From assembly GCF_004851605.1 (NCBI RefSeq), contig NZ_CP031093.1, positions 3,100,692 through 3,164,691 of the forward strand: a stretch of DNA of 64,000 nt, written 5' to 3'. The stretch comes from Hydrocarboniclastica marina (GTDB taxonomy: Bacteria > Pseudomonadota > Gammaproteobacteria > Pseudomonadales > Oleiphilaceae). Positions 47,058 through 60,984 of this stretch are shown one piece after another. The notes under the pieces are model-generated. The model saw only the letters and a program-made list of their open reading frames with translations. It did no database searches and was not told the DNA's origin. The position numbers and the translations under genes were made by a program. Every line of letters starts with the position of its first letter. Position 1 is the stretch's first letter.

Positions 47058-47086
47058 CTATGACCTACGGAGTAACTATGACCTAC
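47051..47086 (+). repeat. 18-bp tandem duplication carrying a ribosome site and start codon
   Basis: GGAGTAACTATGACCTAC is present twice head to tail (47051-47068 and 47069-47086). Each copy has GGAG and an ATG with the same spacing. The first also holds the stop codon of the oxidoreductase. Confidence 0.95.
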
Positions 47087-47404
47087 GTGCAGAATTACAC
47101 CCCTCAGGATCTGGATCGGCCTGACGTGGAGGCGATTGACGGGCCTGCGGTGATCGAATTTGGAACAAACTGGTGCGGTCACTGCCAGGCGGCACAGCCC
47201 GCGATTCGGGAAGCGTTTGAGACATACCCCGGCGTCCGCCATCTGAAAGTGGAAGACGGCAAAGGCCGGCGCCTGGGGAGAGCCTTCGGCGTAAAGCTCT
47301 GGCCGACGCTTGTGTTCCTGAAAAACGGCCAGGACATCGAAAAGCTTGTACGTCCCGGCTCAAGCCAACCGATCGAACTGGCCCTGAACCGCATAGCGGA
47401 TTAG
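47060..47404 (+). CDS. Thioredoxin-family protein with CGHC active site
   Basis: 114 residues from ATG 47060, or 108 from ATG 47078; both starts have identical GGAG sites because of an 18-bp duplication. Thioredoxin fold with active site NWCGHCQAAQP (CGHC, as in protein disulfide isomerases, so more oxidising than CGPC), KLWPTLVFLKNG with the cis-Pro, and a C-terminal helix. No signal peptide, so cytoplasmic. Translationally linked to the FAD-Rieske gene and followed by a terminator. Confidence 0.9.
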   Translation: MTYGVTMTYVQNYTPQDLDRPDVEAIDGPAVIEFGTNWCGHCQAAQPAIREAFETYPGVRHLKVEDGKGRRLGRAFGVKLWPTLVFLKNGQDIEKLVRPGSSQPIELALNRIAD

Positions 47405-47415
47405 CTCTGGCGCTC

Positions 47416-47441
47416 AACCGCCCTTTCTCGGCCGGTTTTTT
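47416..47441 (+). terminator. Rho-independent terminator of the oxidoreductase-thioredoxin operon
   Basis: AACCGCC (47416-47422) pairs with GGCCGGTT (47430-47437, one bulge), merging into a run of six T ending at 47441, starting 12 bp after the thioredoxin stop. Confidence 0.65.
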
Positions 47442-47514
47442 CCCAGTGAGGACGTCGGCTGCAATCTACCGAAGCGAGTCTGGGGCCGCGCTTTTCATTG
47501 TCGACAGGCCGGGT

Positions 47515-49713
47515 TCAAGACACGTTGGCGCGGGGTTCATGAGCTGATGGGGCGACGGTCGCGACGGGCGCGAGCAGCGCGGCAATCATTGCGGCGTCGC
47601 CTGGCGGGCTAAGGTAGGTCCCTTGGCCGAAGTGACAGCCGTGAGTCCGCAGGAACTCCAGCTGCTGGGGTCCCTCGACCCCTTCAGCGACTGATCTCAT
47701 ACCCAGCGTATCCGCCATCTGAATGATGGTGCTGACGATCGCCGCGTCGCCAGCATCGGCGGCAATGTCGCGGATAAAAGCCTGGTCGATTTTCAGGCAA
47801 TTGACGGGAAAATTCTTCAGAAAGCCGAGCGAGGAATACCCAGTACCGAAGTCATCAATGGCAAAGCCGAGCCCCATGTCCTTCAGGCCAACGAGCACAT
47901 CTGTAACCGCGTCGTTGTTATCCATCAGCACACTTTCAGTCACTTCAACCACCAGCAGCGCCGGATCGATCTCGTTCTCCTGAAGAACACGGGAAATCAG
48001 GCTGACGAGTTCGGCGCTCTCGAACTGTCTCTCGGCGAAATTTATGGCAAGCGGCACCAGCTCACGCCCGGCGTCGCGCCACTGCCGAAGCTGAACGCAT
48101 GCGGTTTCAAGAATCCATTCCCCGACTGCGACGATCATGCCGGTCTCTTCGAGTAGCCCGATAAATTTGAGCGGTGGCACCAGCCCCAGCTCGGGATGTT
48201 GCCAGCGCAACAGCGCCTCTACCCCAACGATAGCGTCCGAGTTCAGGTCGAACTGTGGTTGATAGTGGAGCACGAACTCCTTCCGCTTCACCGCCCGACG
48301 CAGCTCGTTTTCCAGCTTCAGCCGTTCCACCGCCTGAGCATTCATCTCGGCCTGATAGAAATGGTATGTATTACCACCCTGTTGCTTTGACCAGTACATA
48401 GCCGTGTCGGCGTTCTGCATTAGCGCCTGGGTGTCTGTGCCATCTTCGGGGAAAATACTGATTCCAACACTGCAAGTGACGAAAAGCTCCTGCCCTGCCA
48501 CCACGAAAGGCGTGGCCAGCGCGTTAAGCAGGTTCTTGGCCAGCGGCACCACATCATCGCGCGCGGCAATATCGTTGAGGAAGACCGCGAACTCATCTCC
48601 GCCGAAGCGCGCTGCTATATCTCCTTCGCGCATACAAGACTGCATCCGCTCGGCTATGGACTGCAGTAGCTGGTCGCCCGCCTCGTGGCCCAGCGTGTCG
48701 TTGACCATCTTGAACCGGTCAAGGTCAACAAACATGATAGCCATGGTACGCTCGTGCCACTTGGCCCGACTGAGTGCCTGCTTCAGGTGATCCACGAAAA
48801 GCATGCGATTCGGCATGTCGGTAAGGATATCGTGGTGTGCCAGATGGTGGAGGCGCTCCTGGGTCTGCATTCGCTCGGTCATGTCCTTGCCCGAGAAAAT
48901 ATAATGGGTGCACTCGCCCCGGTCGTCAAAGAGCGGCGTCACCGTGACCGCTTCGTGGTAGAGCTGGCCGTCCTTCTTCCGGTTAATCAGAACCTCGCGA
49001 TAGATCTCGCCCTCACCGAGAGTTTCCCAAATGCGCGCGTAGAACTCAGACGAGTGCTGACCGGACTTGATCAGTTTCGGTGTGCACCCAACCGCCTCTT
49101 CATGGGAGAACCCGGTTATTTCCTCGAATGCGGGATTGACGTACTCAATGACGCCGCTGGTGTCGGTCATGAAGATCGAGTCCGCCACTTTTTCCACAGC
49201 GCTGGAGAGTTTGCGAATCACCAGCTCAGCGCGCTTGCGTTCCGCTATTTCGGCGGTCAGGGCAGCCGTGCGCTGGCGAACCAGGCTCTCGAGATGATCC
49301 TCATGCGCGCGTAGCTCCTGGGTTTTATGGAACAACTCGACGAAAACAGAAACTTTTGCGCGGAGAATCTCCGGGATGATCGGCGCAAAAATAAAGTCCA
49401 CAGCGCCAAGTGAATAGCCTCCGACCATGTCAGTTTCAGCGTCGGAGTATGAGGTGATGAAGATGATAGGCGTGCACGACGAGCGGCCACGGCTGCGGAT
49501 CAGTTCGGCGGTCTCGAAACCACCCATGATAGGCATCTGCACATCCATGAGGATAACGGCGAAATCCTCGGACAGCAGCGCACGAAGAGCGTCGTGGCCG
49601 GACGCTGCTGTGATGATGTTCTGGCCAAGCTCTTCCAGCACGGCGGAGATCGCTCGACGCTTGGCTTCATTGTCGTCCACCACAAGGATGTTGGCTTTCG
49701 GTTTCCTATCCAC
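47515..49713 (-). CDS. Response regulator with PAS, GGDEF and EAL domains
   Basis: 732 residues: a receiver domain (1-125; ILVVDDNEAKR, phospho-Asp57 in LMDVQMP), a coiled linker, PAS/PAC (about 165-285), then GGDEF with an intact RFGGDEF site and EAL with VEALLRW, DDFGTGYSS and LKIDQAFI, so both cyclic-di-GMP synthesis and breakdown are possible. The usual QG(Y/F) near the end of EAL is QGTYLSPP, and the QL position reads NFAERQF. GTG start at 49713. It is the second gene of an operon, 36 bp after the giant HAMP kinase, and probably its output. Confidence 0.93.
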   Translation of the reverse strand: MDRKPKANILVVDDNEAKRRAISAVLEELGQNIITAASGHDALRALLSEDFAVILMDVQMPIMGGFETAELIRSRGRSSCTPIIFITSYSDAETDMVGGYSLGAVDFIFAPIIPEILRAKVSVFVELFHKTQELRAHEDHLESLVRQRTAALTAEIAERKRAELVIRKLSSAVEKVADSIFMTDTSGVIEYVNPAFEEITGFSHEEAVGCTPKLIKSGQHSSEFYARIWETLGEGEIYREVLINRKKDGQLYHEAVTVTPLFDDRGECTHYIFSGKDMTERMQTQERLHHLAHHDILTDMPNRMLFVDHLKQALSRAKWHERTMAIMFVDLDRFKMVNDTLGHEAGDQLLQSIAERMQSCMREGDIAARFGGDEFAVFLNDIAARDDVVPLAKNLLNALATPFVVAGQELFVTCSVGISIFPEDGTDTQALMQNADTAMYWSKQQGGNTYHFYQAEMNAQAVERLKLENELRRAVKRKEFVLHYQPQFDLNSDAIVGVEALLRWQHPELGLVPPLKFIGLLEETGMIVAVGEWILETACVQLRQWRDAGRELVPLAINFAERQFESAELVSLISRVLQENEIDPALLVVEVTESVLMDNNDAVTDVLVGLKDMGLGFAIDDFGTGYSSLGFLKNFPVNCLKIDQAFIRDIAADAGDAAIVSTIIQMADTLGMRSVAEGVEGPQQLEFLRTHGCHFGQGTYLSPPGDAAMIAALLAPVATVAPSAHEPRANVS

Positions 49714-49749
49714 TGATCACTACCCTTTCGGTACTGCCTTCAGGTGAAT

Positions 49750-54711
<4,962 letters not shown>

Positions 54712-55283
54712 TGGCGGGGTTTACCTTCAAATTGAGAGTAGGGAACAACTAGAGCTCATTTAAGGTCATTTCAATTACGGCTAATCAGAACGTCGATCGC
54801 ATCCGTGGCGTGCAGAGGTCCTTCCGGCTTCCTCGGCAGGCGGCGGTCAACCGGCGTGAGGGGGGCGCCGAAATCAATAAACAGCCCAAGCCGCTGCATC
54901 AGGAAAATTCTCCATGGGGAAGCCCGCATGGCAAGAGTCCTACGCTAGGAAAGCTCCTGTGTAAGAAAAGCCTCTCTGGAAGGAACGGTCCCGTGTAAGA
55001 AAGCTTCCTAAGCGAGGAAAGTCCTACGTGGTGTTTTTCCTACTTGAGGAAAGTCTCCAGCGCTGCATTGAATAACTCGCGCCAGACTTCGACAAAGCCG
55101 GGTAGTATAACCCCGCAAATTACCCCAACCACATACCTTATCTCAACCCAATATGGCGTTATATCGGCTAAATGATGAACAACCTAGATTTAGGTTAAAG
55201 ACAGCTCGCATTAAGGACATGTAGTGTTTGAAGCTGGGCGTTTACCGGGTTGGCGTTATGCTTCAAGAGCGACCGGCAGCCAT
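54712..55283. promoter_or_regulatory. 570-bp leader/upstream region of the HAMP-kinase operon with clustered inverted repeats
   Basis: No credible gene. Within 54901-55060 the motif AGGAAA followed by TCC-rich sequence occurs four times, and short hairpins TCCTA-CGC-TAGGA (54938-54950), TTCCT-AAGCG-AGGAA (55005-55019) and TTTCCT-ACTTG-AGGAAA (55036-55052) are perfect. GTGTAAGAAA is also directly repeated. On the minus strand a good -10, TATACT (55109-55104), precedes this cluster, so the repeats could be part of a roughly 380-nt leader or an sRNA. Confidence 0.5.
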
Positions 55284-56618
55284 TCACCGCACAGGTCTTG
55301 AGAACCTCGGCAAGCCCTTGTGCAGGCCCATGGCGTCTGCCGCCAGCCAGCGTTTGAGCGGCGCCTGGCGATTGACCCAGCGCATACCGCTGTTTCGTAG
55401 CCAACGGAGCGGTAACTCGTCGCGCCCAAACAGCCGTTTGAAGCCCTCCATCCCGGCCATGACAGCAAGATTGTCGCCTTGGCGCCGACGCTCGTACCGT
55501 TCCAGCACGTTGGGTTCGAATACGCTGAGGTTACGCACCAGACCACGGCGAACTTCATCAGCCAGCACCGCTGCGTCCGCAAAGCCAAGGTTTACACCCT
55601 GCCCCGCAAGCGGGTGTATGGTGTGGGCAGCATCACCGACCAGCGCGACCCCGTTACCCGTATACACCTTGGCGTGCCGTTGCTTCAGCGGCAGTGCATG
55701 CCTGCGCGAGACCGCCACAACCCGACCGAGCCTGGATTCGGAAGCCGCCTCCAGGGCGCGGCGGAAGGCGGCGTCATCCAGCGCCATCAATCGCCGCGCT
55801 TCAGCTGTATCCTGGGACCAGACGATTGATGTCAGGTGGTCGTCCCCGTCCGCTCCAGCAACAGGCAGAAACGCCAGGGGGCCGCTGAGGCTGAATCTTT
55901 GCCAGGCAGTATGGCGATGACCTGTTTCAGTCTGGATCGTGCAGACAATTGCCTGCTGTTCGTAATCCCACTCGCGGATTGGCAAACCAGCCCATTGTCG
56001 TATCCGTGAGTTGGCGCCATCGGCGCCGACCACAAGTTGCGCCTGGACCTGCCGGCCATCCGCAAGACGAATCAGGCTGCCCTGCTTCTGGCCCAGTTGC
56101 TGCCAGGCGGTCACCTCGACCTGATCCATCAGCCGGATACGGGAGTGATCTCGCATGGCGGCTACGAGCGCTTGCTGGAGCACACGGTTCTCGATGATAT
56201 GGCCCAGTTGCGGGACTTGCAGGTCGTCGGCGTGGAACACGATCTCGCCATTGCCTTCACCGTCCCAAACGACCATCTGCCGATAGGCTTCGGTCCTGTT
56301 GACAGGCAGGTATTCCCATACGCCCAACTCGGTGAGCAGGCGCCGGCTCGCTTCGGTAATGGCGCTGACCCGGGGTTCAACATCATTGACGTCATGCGCT
56401 GGCCCGGCCGGCGCGTTGCCCGTCAGAGATTGACCTTCAAGCACGAGGACATTCACCGGCGCTTGTGACAGAGCCAGCGCAAGTGCCGCGCCAACCAGGC
56501 CGCCGCCGACTATAGCGACATCTGTATGGACGACTTCTGCGTTTTCGGCTGCCACTGTCGCATCCTCGGGGCTCTCCCCACGCTGACCCCCGGGGCTCTG
56601 AATCGCCTTTTCCGTCAC
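55284..56618 (-). CDS. ubiI: 2-octaprenylphenol hydroxylase-type flavoprotein UbiI (VisC)
   Basis: A 444-residue UbiH/COQ6-family flavin monooxygenase for a ring hydroxylation (C5) in ubiquinone synthesis. The FAD motif VAIVGGGLVGAALALALSQ starts about residue 36; GDAAHTIHPLAGQGVNLG is the second FAD motif with DG at GADGANSRIRQWAG. An N-terminal extension of about 30 residues is unusual. GTG start overlaps the ubiH stop as GTGA. Assignment as UbiI rather than UbiH rests on gene order pepP-ubiH-ubiI as in E. coli. Confidence 0.9.
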   Translation of the reverse strand: MTEKAIQSPGGQRGESPEDATVAAENAEVVHTDVAIVGGGLVGAALALALSQAPVNVLVLEGQSLTGNAPAGPAHDVNDVEPRVSAITEASRRLLTELGVWEYLPVNRTEAYRQMVVWDGEGNGEIVFHADDLQVPQLGHIIENRVLQQALVAAMRDHSRIRLMDQVEVTAWQQLGQKQGSLIRLADGRQVQAQLVVGADGANSRIRQWAGLPIREWDYEQQAIVCTIQTETGHRHTAWQRFSLSGPLAFLPVAGADGDDHLTSIVWSQDTAEARRLMALDDAAFRRALEAASESRLGRVVAVSRRHALPLKQRHAKVYTGNGVALVGDAAHTIHPLAGQGVNLGFADAAVLADEVRRGLVRNLSVFEPNVLERYERRRQGDNLAVMAGMEGFKRLFGRDELPLRWLRNSGMRWVNRQAPLKRWLAADAMGLHKGLPRFSRPVR

Positions 56619-57904
56619 TGTACCGACTCCACTGAAGTGCCTCGCCCCAGGCCCATGGCCTGACGGGTAAACCAGCGTCGCGCCGGAGGAACCAGCTCAA
56701 GCGCAACCAATCCAAGATTCCGGCCCAATTCGATCGGGCTCGGCTGGGTGCCGGAGAACAGGCTAACCAGAGCGCCGGATGCTGCGACCAGGCCGTTGAC
56801 GTCCTCCTGCTGGCCTGTCCAGTAGCGTTCAAGTACAGCCAGGTCGCCGGGACACTCACCTGCCTCGAAGGCCCGCGTGACTTCGCCAGACAGGCGCATG
56901 AGCCCCCTGATGGCCAGGTTGAAGCCCTGCCCTGCAACCGGATGCAGTGTATGTGCCGCGTTTCCGACCAGTACGATATGAGGCCGCAATGGCTGCCGCA
57001 CGCGCTCCAGCACGAGCGGGTAACAAAAACGCTGGCCCACATCGACAAATCGACCCAGCCGCCAGCCGAAGGCCTGCTGTAATGCGGCGAGGAACGAGGC
57101 CTTATCGAGGCCCCGCATGCGCTCAGCTTCCTGCGGCGGCATTGTCCAGACCAACCCGCAGCGCCCCTCGCTGTGGGCAGGATCCCCCTGAGGTAGCAGC
57201 GCAATCGGTCCCGAACAGGTGAAGCGTTCAAACGCCTCGAACTGATGAGGCCGTGCGGCACTGACATTTGCTATCAGCGCAGTCTGTTCGTAGGCGCGGT
57301 GCTCCACCTGAAAACCGAGCGCTTCCCGCAATGGAGAGCGTCCACCGTCCGCTACCACCAGAAGCCCGGTTGTGAGCGTCGCTTTATCGCCACCGAACGC
57401 TGCCCCGCTCCCTTCCAGCGTTAGTTTTGCACACTCGCCGGTAGTTTCGACTGCAGCTACTCTGGCCGGACAAAGCCAGTCAATCGCGGCCTCGGCCTGA
57501 AGTGCGGCCTGAAGGTTGAGACCGGTCCAGGCGTTGTCGACCACATAGCCCAAAGCCGGCTGCTCATGCTCAGCTGCGTCCATGCGGCTGCTGCCGAAGC
57601 GCTGCTGTTCCGAGACGTGAATGCGTTTGATCGGCGTGGCTTTTGGCGCAAGCGCCGCCCAGACCCCGATACGCTCGTAACACTGCCGGGTGCCCCAGGA
57701 CATGGCTGTCGCCCGGGCGTCATAGCTGGGCTGGTAACTGGCCAGCGGAGTCTCGCCTCCGGCTCCCGCCGCAAACGGCTCCACGACCCCTATCCGCAAC
57801 TGCGGACTTTGCCTGGCAAGCGCGAGCGCCAGGGTTGCGCCGGCCATGCCGCCGCCGGCGATGGTAACGTCGTAATCAAGCTGGTTTCGGGTTATCGCCG
57901 TCAT
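56615..57904 (-). CDS. ubiH: 2-octaprenyl-6-methoxyphenol hydroxylase UbiH
   Basis: A 429-residue FAD-dependent hydroxylase, C1 step of ubiquinone synthesis. It has VTIAGGGMAGATLALALAR (FAD), VADGGRSPLREALG (DG motif) and GNAAHTLHPVAGQGFNLAIRG (GD-type motif; Asn here replaces the usual Asp as in E. coli-type UbiH). Both neighbours overlap by 4 bp (ATGA with pepP, GTGA with ubiI), forming a compact operon. Confidence 0.92.
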   Translation of the reverse strand: MTAITRNQLDYDVTIAGGGMAGATLALALARQSPQLRIGVVEPFAAGAGGETPLASYQPSYDARATAMSWGTRQCYERIGVWAALAPKATPIKRIHVSEQQRFGSSRMDAAEHEQPALGYVVDNAWTGLNLQAALQAEAAIDWLCPARVAAVETTGECAKLTLEGSGAAFGGDKATLTTGLLVVADGGRSPLREALGFQVEHRAYEQTALIANVSAARPHQFEAFERFTCSGPIALLPQGDPAHSEGRCGLVWTMPPQEAERMRGLDKASFLAALQQAFGWRLGRFVDVGQRFCYPLVLERVRQPLRPHIVLVGNAAHTLHPVAGQGFNLAIRGLMRLSGEVTRAFEAGECPGDLAVLERYWTGQQEDVNGLVAASGALVSLFSGTQPSPIELGRNLGLVALELVPPARRWFTRQAMGLGRGTSVESVQ

Positions 57905-59232
57905 GCTGCAGTCCGCGCACCTGCCATCAGACTCTCGATCTCGGCAATCGTTTTAGGTACAGCGGCCGTGAGAACCCGGGCGCCGTCCCGGGTTACCACA
58001 ACATCATCCTCAATGCGGATGCCGATGCCGCGCCACTTTTCAGCGACCGAGGTGTTGTCAGGCGCAACATACAGCCCCGGTTCTACGGTCATGACCATAC
58101 CCGGTTCCAGCACTCGCCAGGCGCCGGCGACCTTGTAGTCACCGACATCGTGTACATCCATGCCAAGCCAGTGCCCGGTCCTGTGCATGAAGAACGTCTT
58201 ATAAGTCTCTTTCTCTATGGCTTCGGCCGGAGTCATGCCAGTGATAAGGCCCAGCTCAACAAGCCCTTCAACCAGAACCTGCAGCGCCGCTTCGTGCGGG
58301 TGATTCCAGTGGTTGCCGGGCTTGATAGCATCAATAGCCGCAGCCTGGGCTTCAAGCACGACCTGATACAGGGCTTTCTGGGGCTCGGAAAAACGACCAT
58401 TTACCGGGAATGTACGGGTAATATCGGCGGCATAATGCTCATACTCACAACCAGCATCGATCAAAACGAGGTCGCCATCCCTGAGCGGTTTGCTGTTCTC
58501 GATATAGTGCAGCACGCAACCGTTTGCGCCGCCGCCGACGATGGAGGGATAAGCCGGTGACCTGGCGCCATTTTCCATAAACCAGTGAATCAACTCGGCC
58601 TCCAGCTGGTACTCGGTAACCCCAGGCTGACACCGCTGCATGGCGCGGCAATGGGCCTCAGCACTTATCCGCCCTGCCTTTTCCATCAACTTGATTTCGG
58701 CCGCGCTCTTGATCAGTCGCATATCGTGGAGGAAGTGTTCCAGTACAACGAACTCGCCGGGGGGATGGGCGCCGCTGCGCACCTTGCTGCGGATTATATT
58801 GACCCACTCCATCAGACGCTGGTCGAAGGCGGCGTCGAAGCCCATGGAGTAATACACCCGATCCTTGCCTTCCAGCATGCCGGGCAGAATCTCGTCGATG
58901 TCTGCAATGGGAAATGCGTCATTAAGTCCGTATTGCTCCACGGCTCCTTCGGGACCGGCCAGATAGCCATCCCACAGTTCCTTCGCAGGATCGCGCTCGC
59001 GGCAGAACAGTACTGACTCACCATGCTCCCGCCCCGGAATCAGCACCAGGACAGCGTTAGGCTCGCTGAATCCGGTCAGATAAAAGAAGTCGCTATCCTG
59101 GCGGAACGGATAGAGCACATCGCGGTTGCGGGTGCGCTCGGAGGCGGCCGGCACGACGGCGATACTGTTAGGCGCCAACTGCTCAATCAGCCGAGCCCGA
59201 CGGCGGGCAAACTCACTCATCGACAAACTCAT
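57901..59232 (-). CDS. pepP: Xaa-Pro aminopeptidase P
   Basis: A 443-residue M24 metallopeptidase removing N-terminal residues preceding proline. N-terminal creatinase-like domain (1-170), then a pita-bread catalytic domain with metal ligands in LIDAGCEYEHYAADITRTFP, HRTGHWLGMDVHD, VMTVEPGLY and GIRIEDDVV. ATG 59232 has GAGGAG upstream and matches the E. coli length (441); the frame to 59331 is an unsupported extension. It heads the pepP-ubiH-ubiI chain, 110 bp after ygfB. Confidence 0.95.
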   Translation of the reverse strand: MSLSMSEFARRRARLIEQLAPNSIAVVPAASERTRNRDVLYPFRQDSDFFYLTGFSEPNAVLVLIPGREHGESVLFCRERDPAKELWDGYLAGPEGAVEQYGLNDAFPIADIDEILPGMLEGKDRVYYSMGFDAAFDQRLMEWVNIIRSKVRSGAHPPGEFVVLEHFLHDMRLIKSAAEIKLMEKAGRISAEAHCRAMQRCQPGVTEYQLEAELIHWFMENGARSPAYPSIVGGGANGCVLHYIENSKPLRDGDLVLIDAGCEYEHYAADITRTFPVNGRFSEPQKALYQVVLEAQAAAIDAIKPGNHWNHPHEAALQVLVEGLVELGLITGMTPAEAIEKETYKTFFMHRTGHWLGMDVHDVGDYKVAGAWRVLEPGMVMTVEPGLYVAPDNTSVAEKWRGIGIRIEDDVVVTRDGARVLTAAVPKTIAEIESLMAGARTAA

Positions 59233-59342
59233 AGACTCTCCTCGTCCGAAAACGGCATACGGCAGTGGCCCTGCGGCGTGCGCGGTGACCGGAATAGACC
59301 CAGGGCCCGCTGGCAGCGTCTTTCCCCGCATGCGGTGGGCTC

Positions 59343-59936
59343 TTAGTGCAGGCTGGGGGCAGCAGTCGCCCGGTTGAATTCGGTAAAGACAGTCAAGGCG
59401 CCGACGCGAACGAACTCTGAAATCTCGACCCAGTGGGCTTCATTTTCAGCGTCGTCCTCCTCGTCAACGTCATCCTCGACCTGACTGATCGCAACAAAGT
59501 CCTGTATCAACTCCCGAATGTCTTCAGGTGCCGTTGCCAGCCGTTCGCCGCCAACCCTTGCCATGCCTTCCAGGAAACCCCGGGTCCAGGCGCTTAATGC
59601 AAACAGCCGCTCGCCCATGGGTGCTTCGTCATCCGGCAGCAAGAGACGGAACTGCATCTGCTCTGACTGCAGGCCTGTCAGCACGTCCTCATAAACCACA
59701 GCGAAGAATTCGCGCGCGCCGGGGCTTTGCTGATCCCCGGGCAGGAAATTCTCCGTACCCAGATGATCGGCAGCAACTGATTCCCACTCACTGGCGGACA
59801 GCCGTTCGCCAGCGGCCAGCTGTCCAGCCAGGGCTCCATGAAGTTCCGCTGGGTGGTTGAACGCACCATGCCGCACGTAAATGTTGGCCCAGGTCTCAAA
59901 ATTGCGGGTAGCGGAGGCACCCCAGTGCTCGCCCAT
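59343..59936 (-). CDS. ygfB: UPF0149 family protein YgfB
   Basis: A 197-residue acidic, helical cytoplasmic protein. It shows LHGALAGQLAAG at the usual place, a SAWTRGFLEGM segment with the typical W-x-x-G-F-L-x-G pattern, and an Asp/Glu run (VEDDVDEEDDAENEAHW). YgfB members are small YecA/UPF0149-like proteins; in Pseudomonas YgfB modulates beta-lactamase expression. ATG 59936 with GGGAGAG is preferred over 59963. Gene order ygfB-pepP-ubiH-ubiI matches E. coli. Confidence 0.9.
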   Translation of the reverse strand: MGEHWGASATRNFETWANIYVRHGAFNHPAELHGALAGQLAAGERLSASEWESVAADHLGTENFLPGDQQSPGAREFFAVVYEDVLTGLQSEQMQFRLLLPDDEAPMGERLFALSAWTRGFLEGMARVGGERLATAPEDIRELIQDFVAISQVEDDVDEEDDAENEAHWVEISEFVRVGALTVFTEFNRATAAPSLH

Positions 59937-60193
59937 AGTCTCTCCCAAGTTCCGCCATGCCAATGATACTGGACTCTATCCTAGCAGGCTGTCGGCTGAC
60001 GGTCATCGAAGCAGTTGCGCGTGCACCTTCGCCGCGCGCTCAGCGGAGCCGGCTTGCGCACCCCTGAGGCCGCACGCATTGACCGGCATCAGTACCCCCA
60101 CTATAGTTATCCGATCAATTTTCCAGGTCCGCGCCGACACCGGAGCGAGCCCTCACCCGTCGCCTCCAATGGCCGCCTTCGTCGAGAGTCACC

Positions 60194-60400
60194 ATGCAAC
60201 AGCCTGATCTTGAGGCGCTATCCCGAAAACTGGACAGACTGATTGACCGCTGCCAGAAACTGGAAGCCGAAAACACGGGCTTGCGTCAGCTACAGGATGA
60301 CTGGCAGAAAGAGCGGGCCCAGCTGATGCAGAAAAACGACCTCGCACGCAGTAAAATTGAGGCCATGATCGGACGACTCAGGGCTTTGGAGCATCATTAA
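60194..60400 (+). CDS. TIGR02449 family coiled-coil protein
   Basis: A 68-residue all-helical protein with heptads (LSRKLDRLIDRCQKLEAEN), similar in shape to ZapB/SlyX. TIGR02449 members lie immediately upstream of zapA in gammaproteobacteria, and its TAA overlaps the zapA ATG (TAATG), so a role at the division ring is a reasonable guess. No obvious Shine-Dalgarno; ATG is preceded by GAGAGTCACC. Confidence 0.88.
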   Translation: MQQPDLEALSRKLDRLIDRCQKLEAENTGLRQLQDDWQKERAQLMQKNDLARSKIEAMIGRLRALEHH

Positions 60401-60693
60401 TGGCTGAAAAATCGACAACCGTCGAAGTCAATATTCTCGACAAGGAGTATCTGGTTGCCTGTCCGGAGGATGCCCGTAGCGAGTTGGAGAAAGCAGCGCG
60501 GCATCTCGACCGAAAAATGCGAGAGATTCGCTCCAGCGGCAAGGTATACGGCACAGAGCGCATCGCCGTCATGGCAGCGCTGAATATAACCCATGAGCTT
60601 CTGCAGAGCAGTGGCCTGTCGGGATCAGCCGAAACCGTACTGGGTGAAATGGATCGAAAGCTGGACCGTGCCCTTGAGTCTGACGGACGCTAG
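60400..60693 (+). CDS. zapA: Cell division protein ZapA
   Basis: A 97-residue FtsZ-ring stabiliser. It starts VEVNILDKEYLVACPEDARSE and continues into a long coiled coil, typical of ZapA; TERIAVMAALNITHELL is the hallmark middle. Coupled to TIGR02449 by the TAATG overlap. The zapA - 6S RNA - fau order equals that of E. coli. Confidence 0.94.
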   Translation: MAEKSTTVEVNILDKEYLVACPEDARSELEKAARHLDRKMREIRSSGKVYGTERIAVMAALNITHELLQSSGLSGSAETVLGEMDRKLDRALESDGR

Positions 60694-60730
60694 TGTCCTT
60701 TGCCGGCCGCCCCTTCCGGCTTGCCCACCC

Positions 60731-60802
60731 TCTGCCGGTTGCCCCATCGCTTTTTTCTGCCAGATGCACCCATCGCTTTCTGCCGGATGCACCGTCCCTT
60801 TC
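60731..60802 (+). repeat. Three degenerate ~23-bp tandem repeats between zapA and 6S RNA
   Basis: Units starting about 60731, 60757 and 60780 share CTGCC(G/A)GATGCACC and a CATCGCTTT-like tail (the first unit reads CTGCCGGTTGCCCC). The rest of this 290-bp spacer has no recognised gene. Confidence 0.6.
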
Positions 60803-60947
60803 TGAAAGAAGCGAGGCAGGCTTTCCGATACAGACGCCTATCCGCGCCTGGTCGGGATATACGCCCCGCGGAAGAGTTACCGGCCGCTCTGGGGCATATC
60901 ATCACCCAGAACTTTTGGCAGCCGGAGCATCCGAAGTGAAGACGTGT

Positions 60948-60978
60948 TTGCATCCCGCCCCACCTGATGGCCTATAAT
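60948..60978 (+). promoter_or_regulatory. Sigma-70 promoter of 6S RNA
   Basis: A perfect -10 TATAAT at 60973-60978 with a TTGCAT -35 candidate at 60948-60953 (19-bp spacing, slightly long). It predicts a start near 60985, matching the 5' end of the 6S structure. Confidence 0.7.
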
Positions 60979-60984
60979 GACCTC

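Noticed and set aside
54938-55052. CRISPR-like array in the kinase leader
   Set aside because: The repeated units are short (about 15 bp), imperfect and irregularly spaced, with no cas genes nearby.
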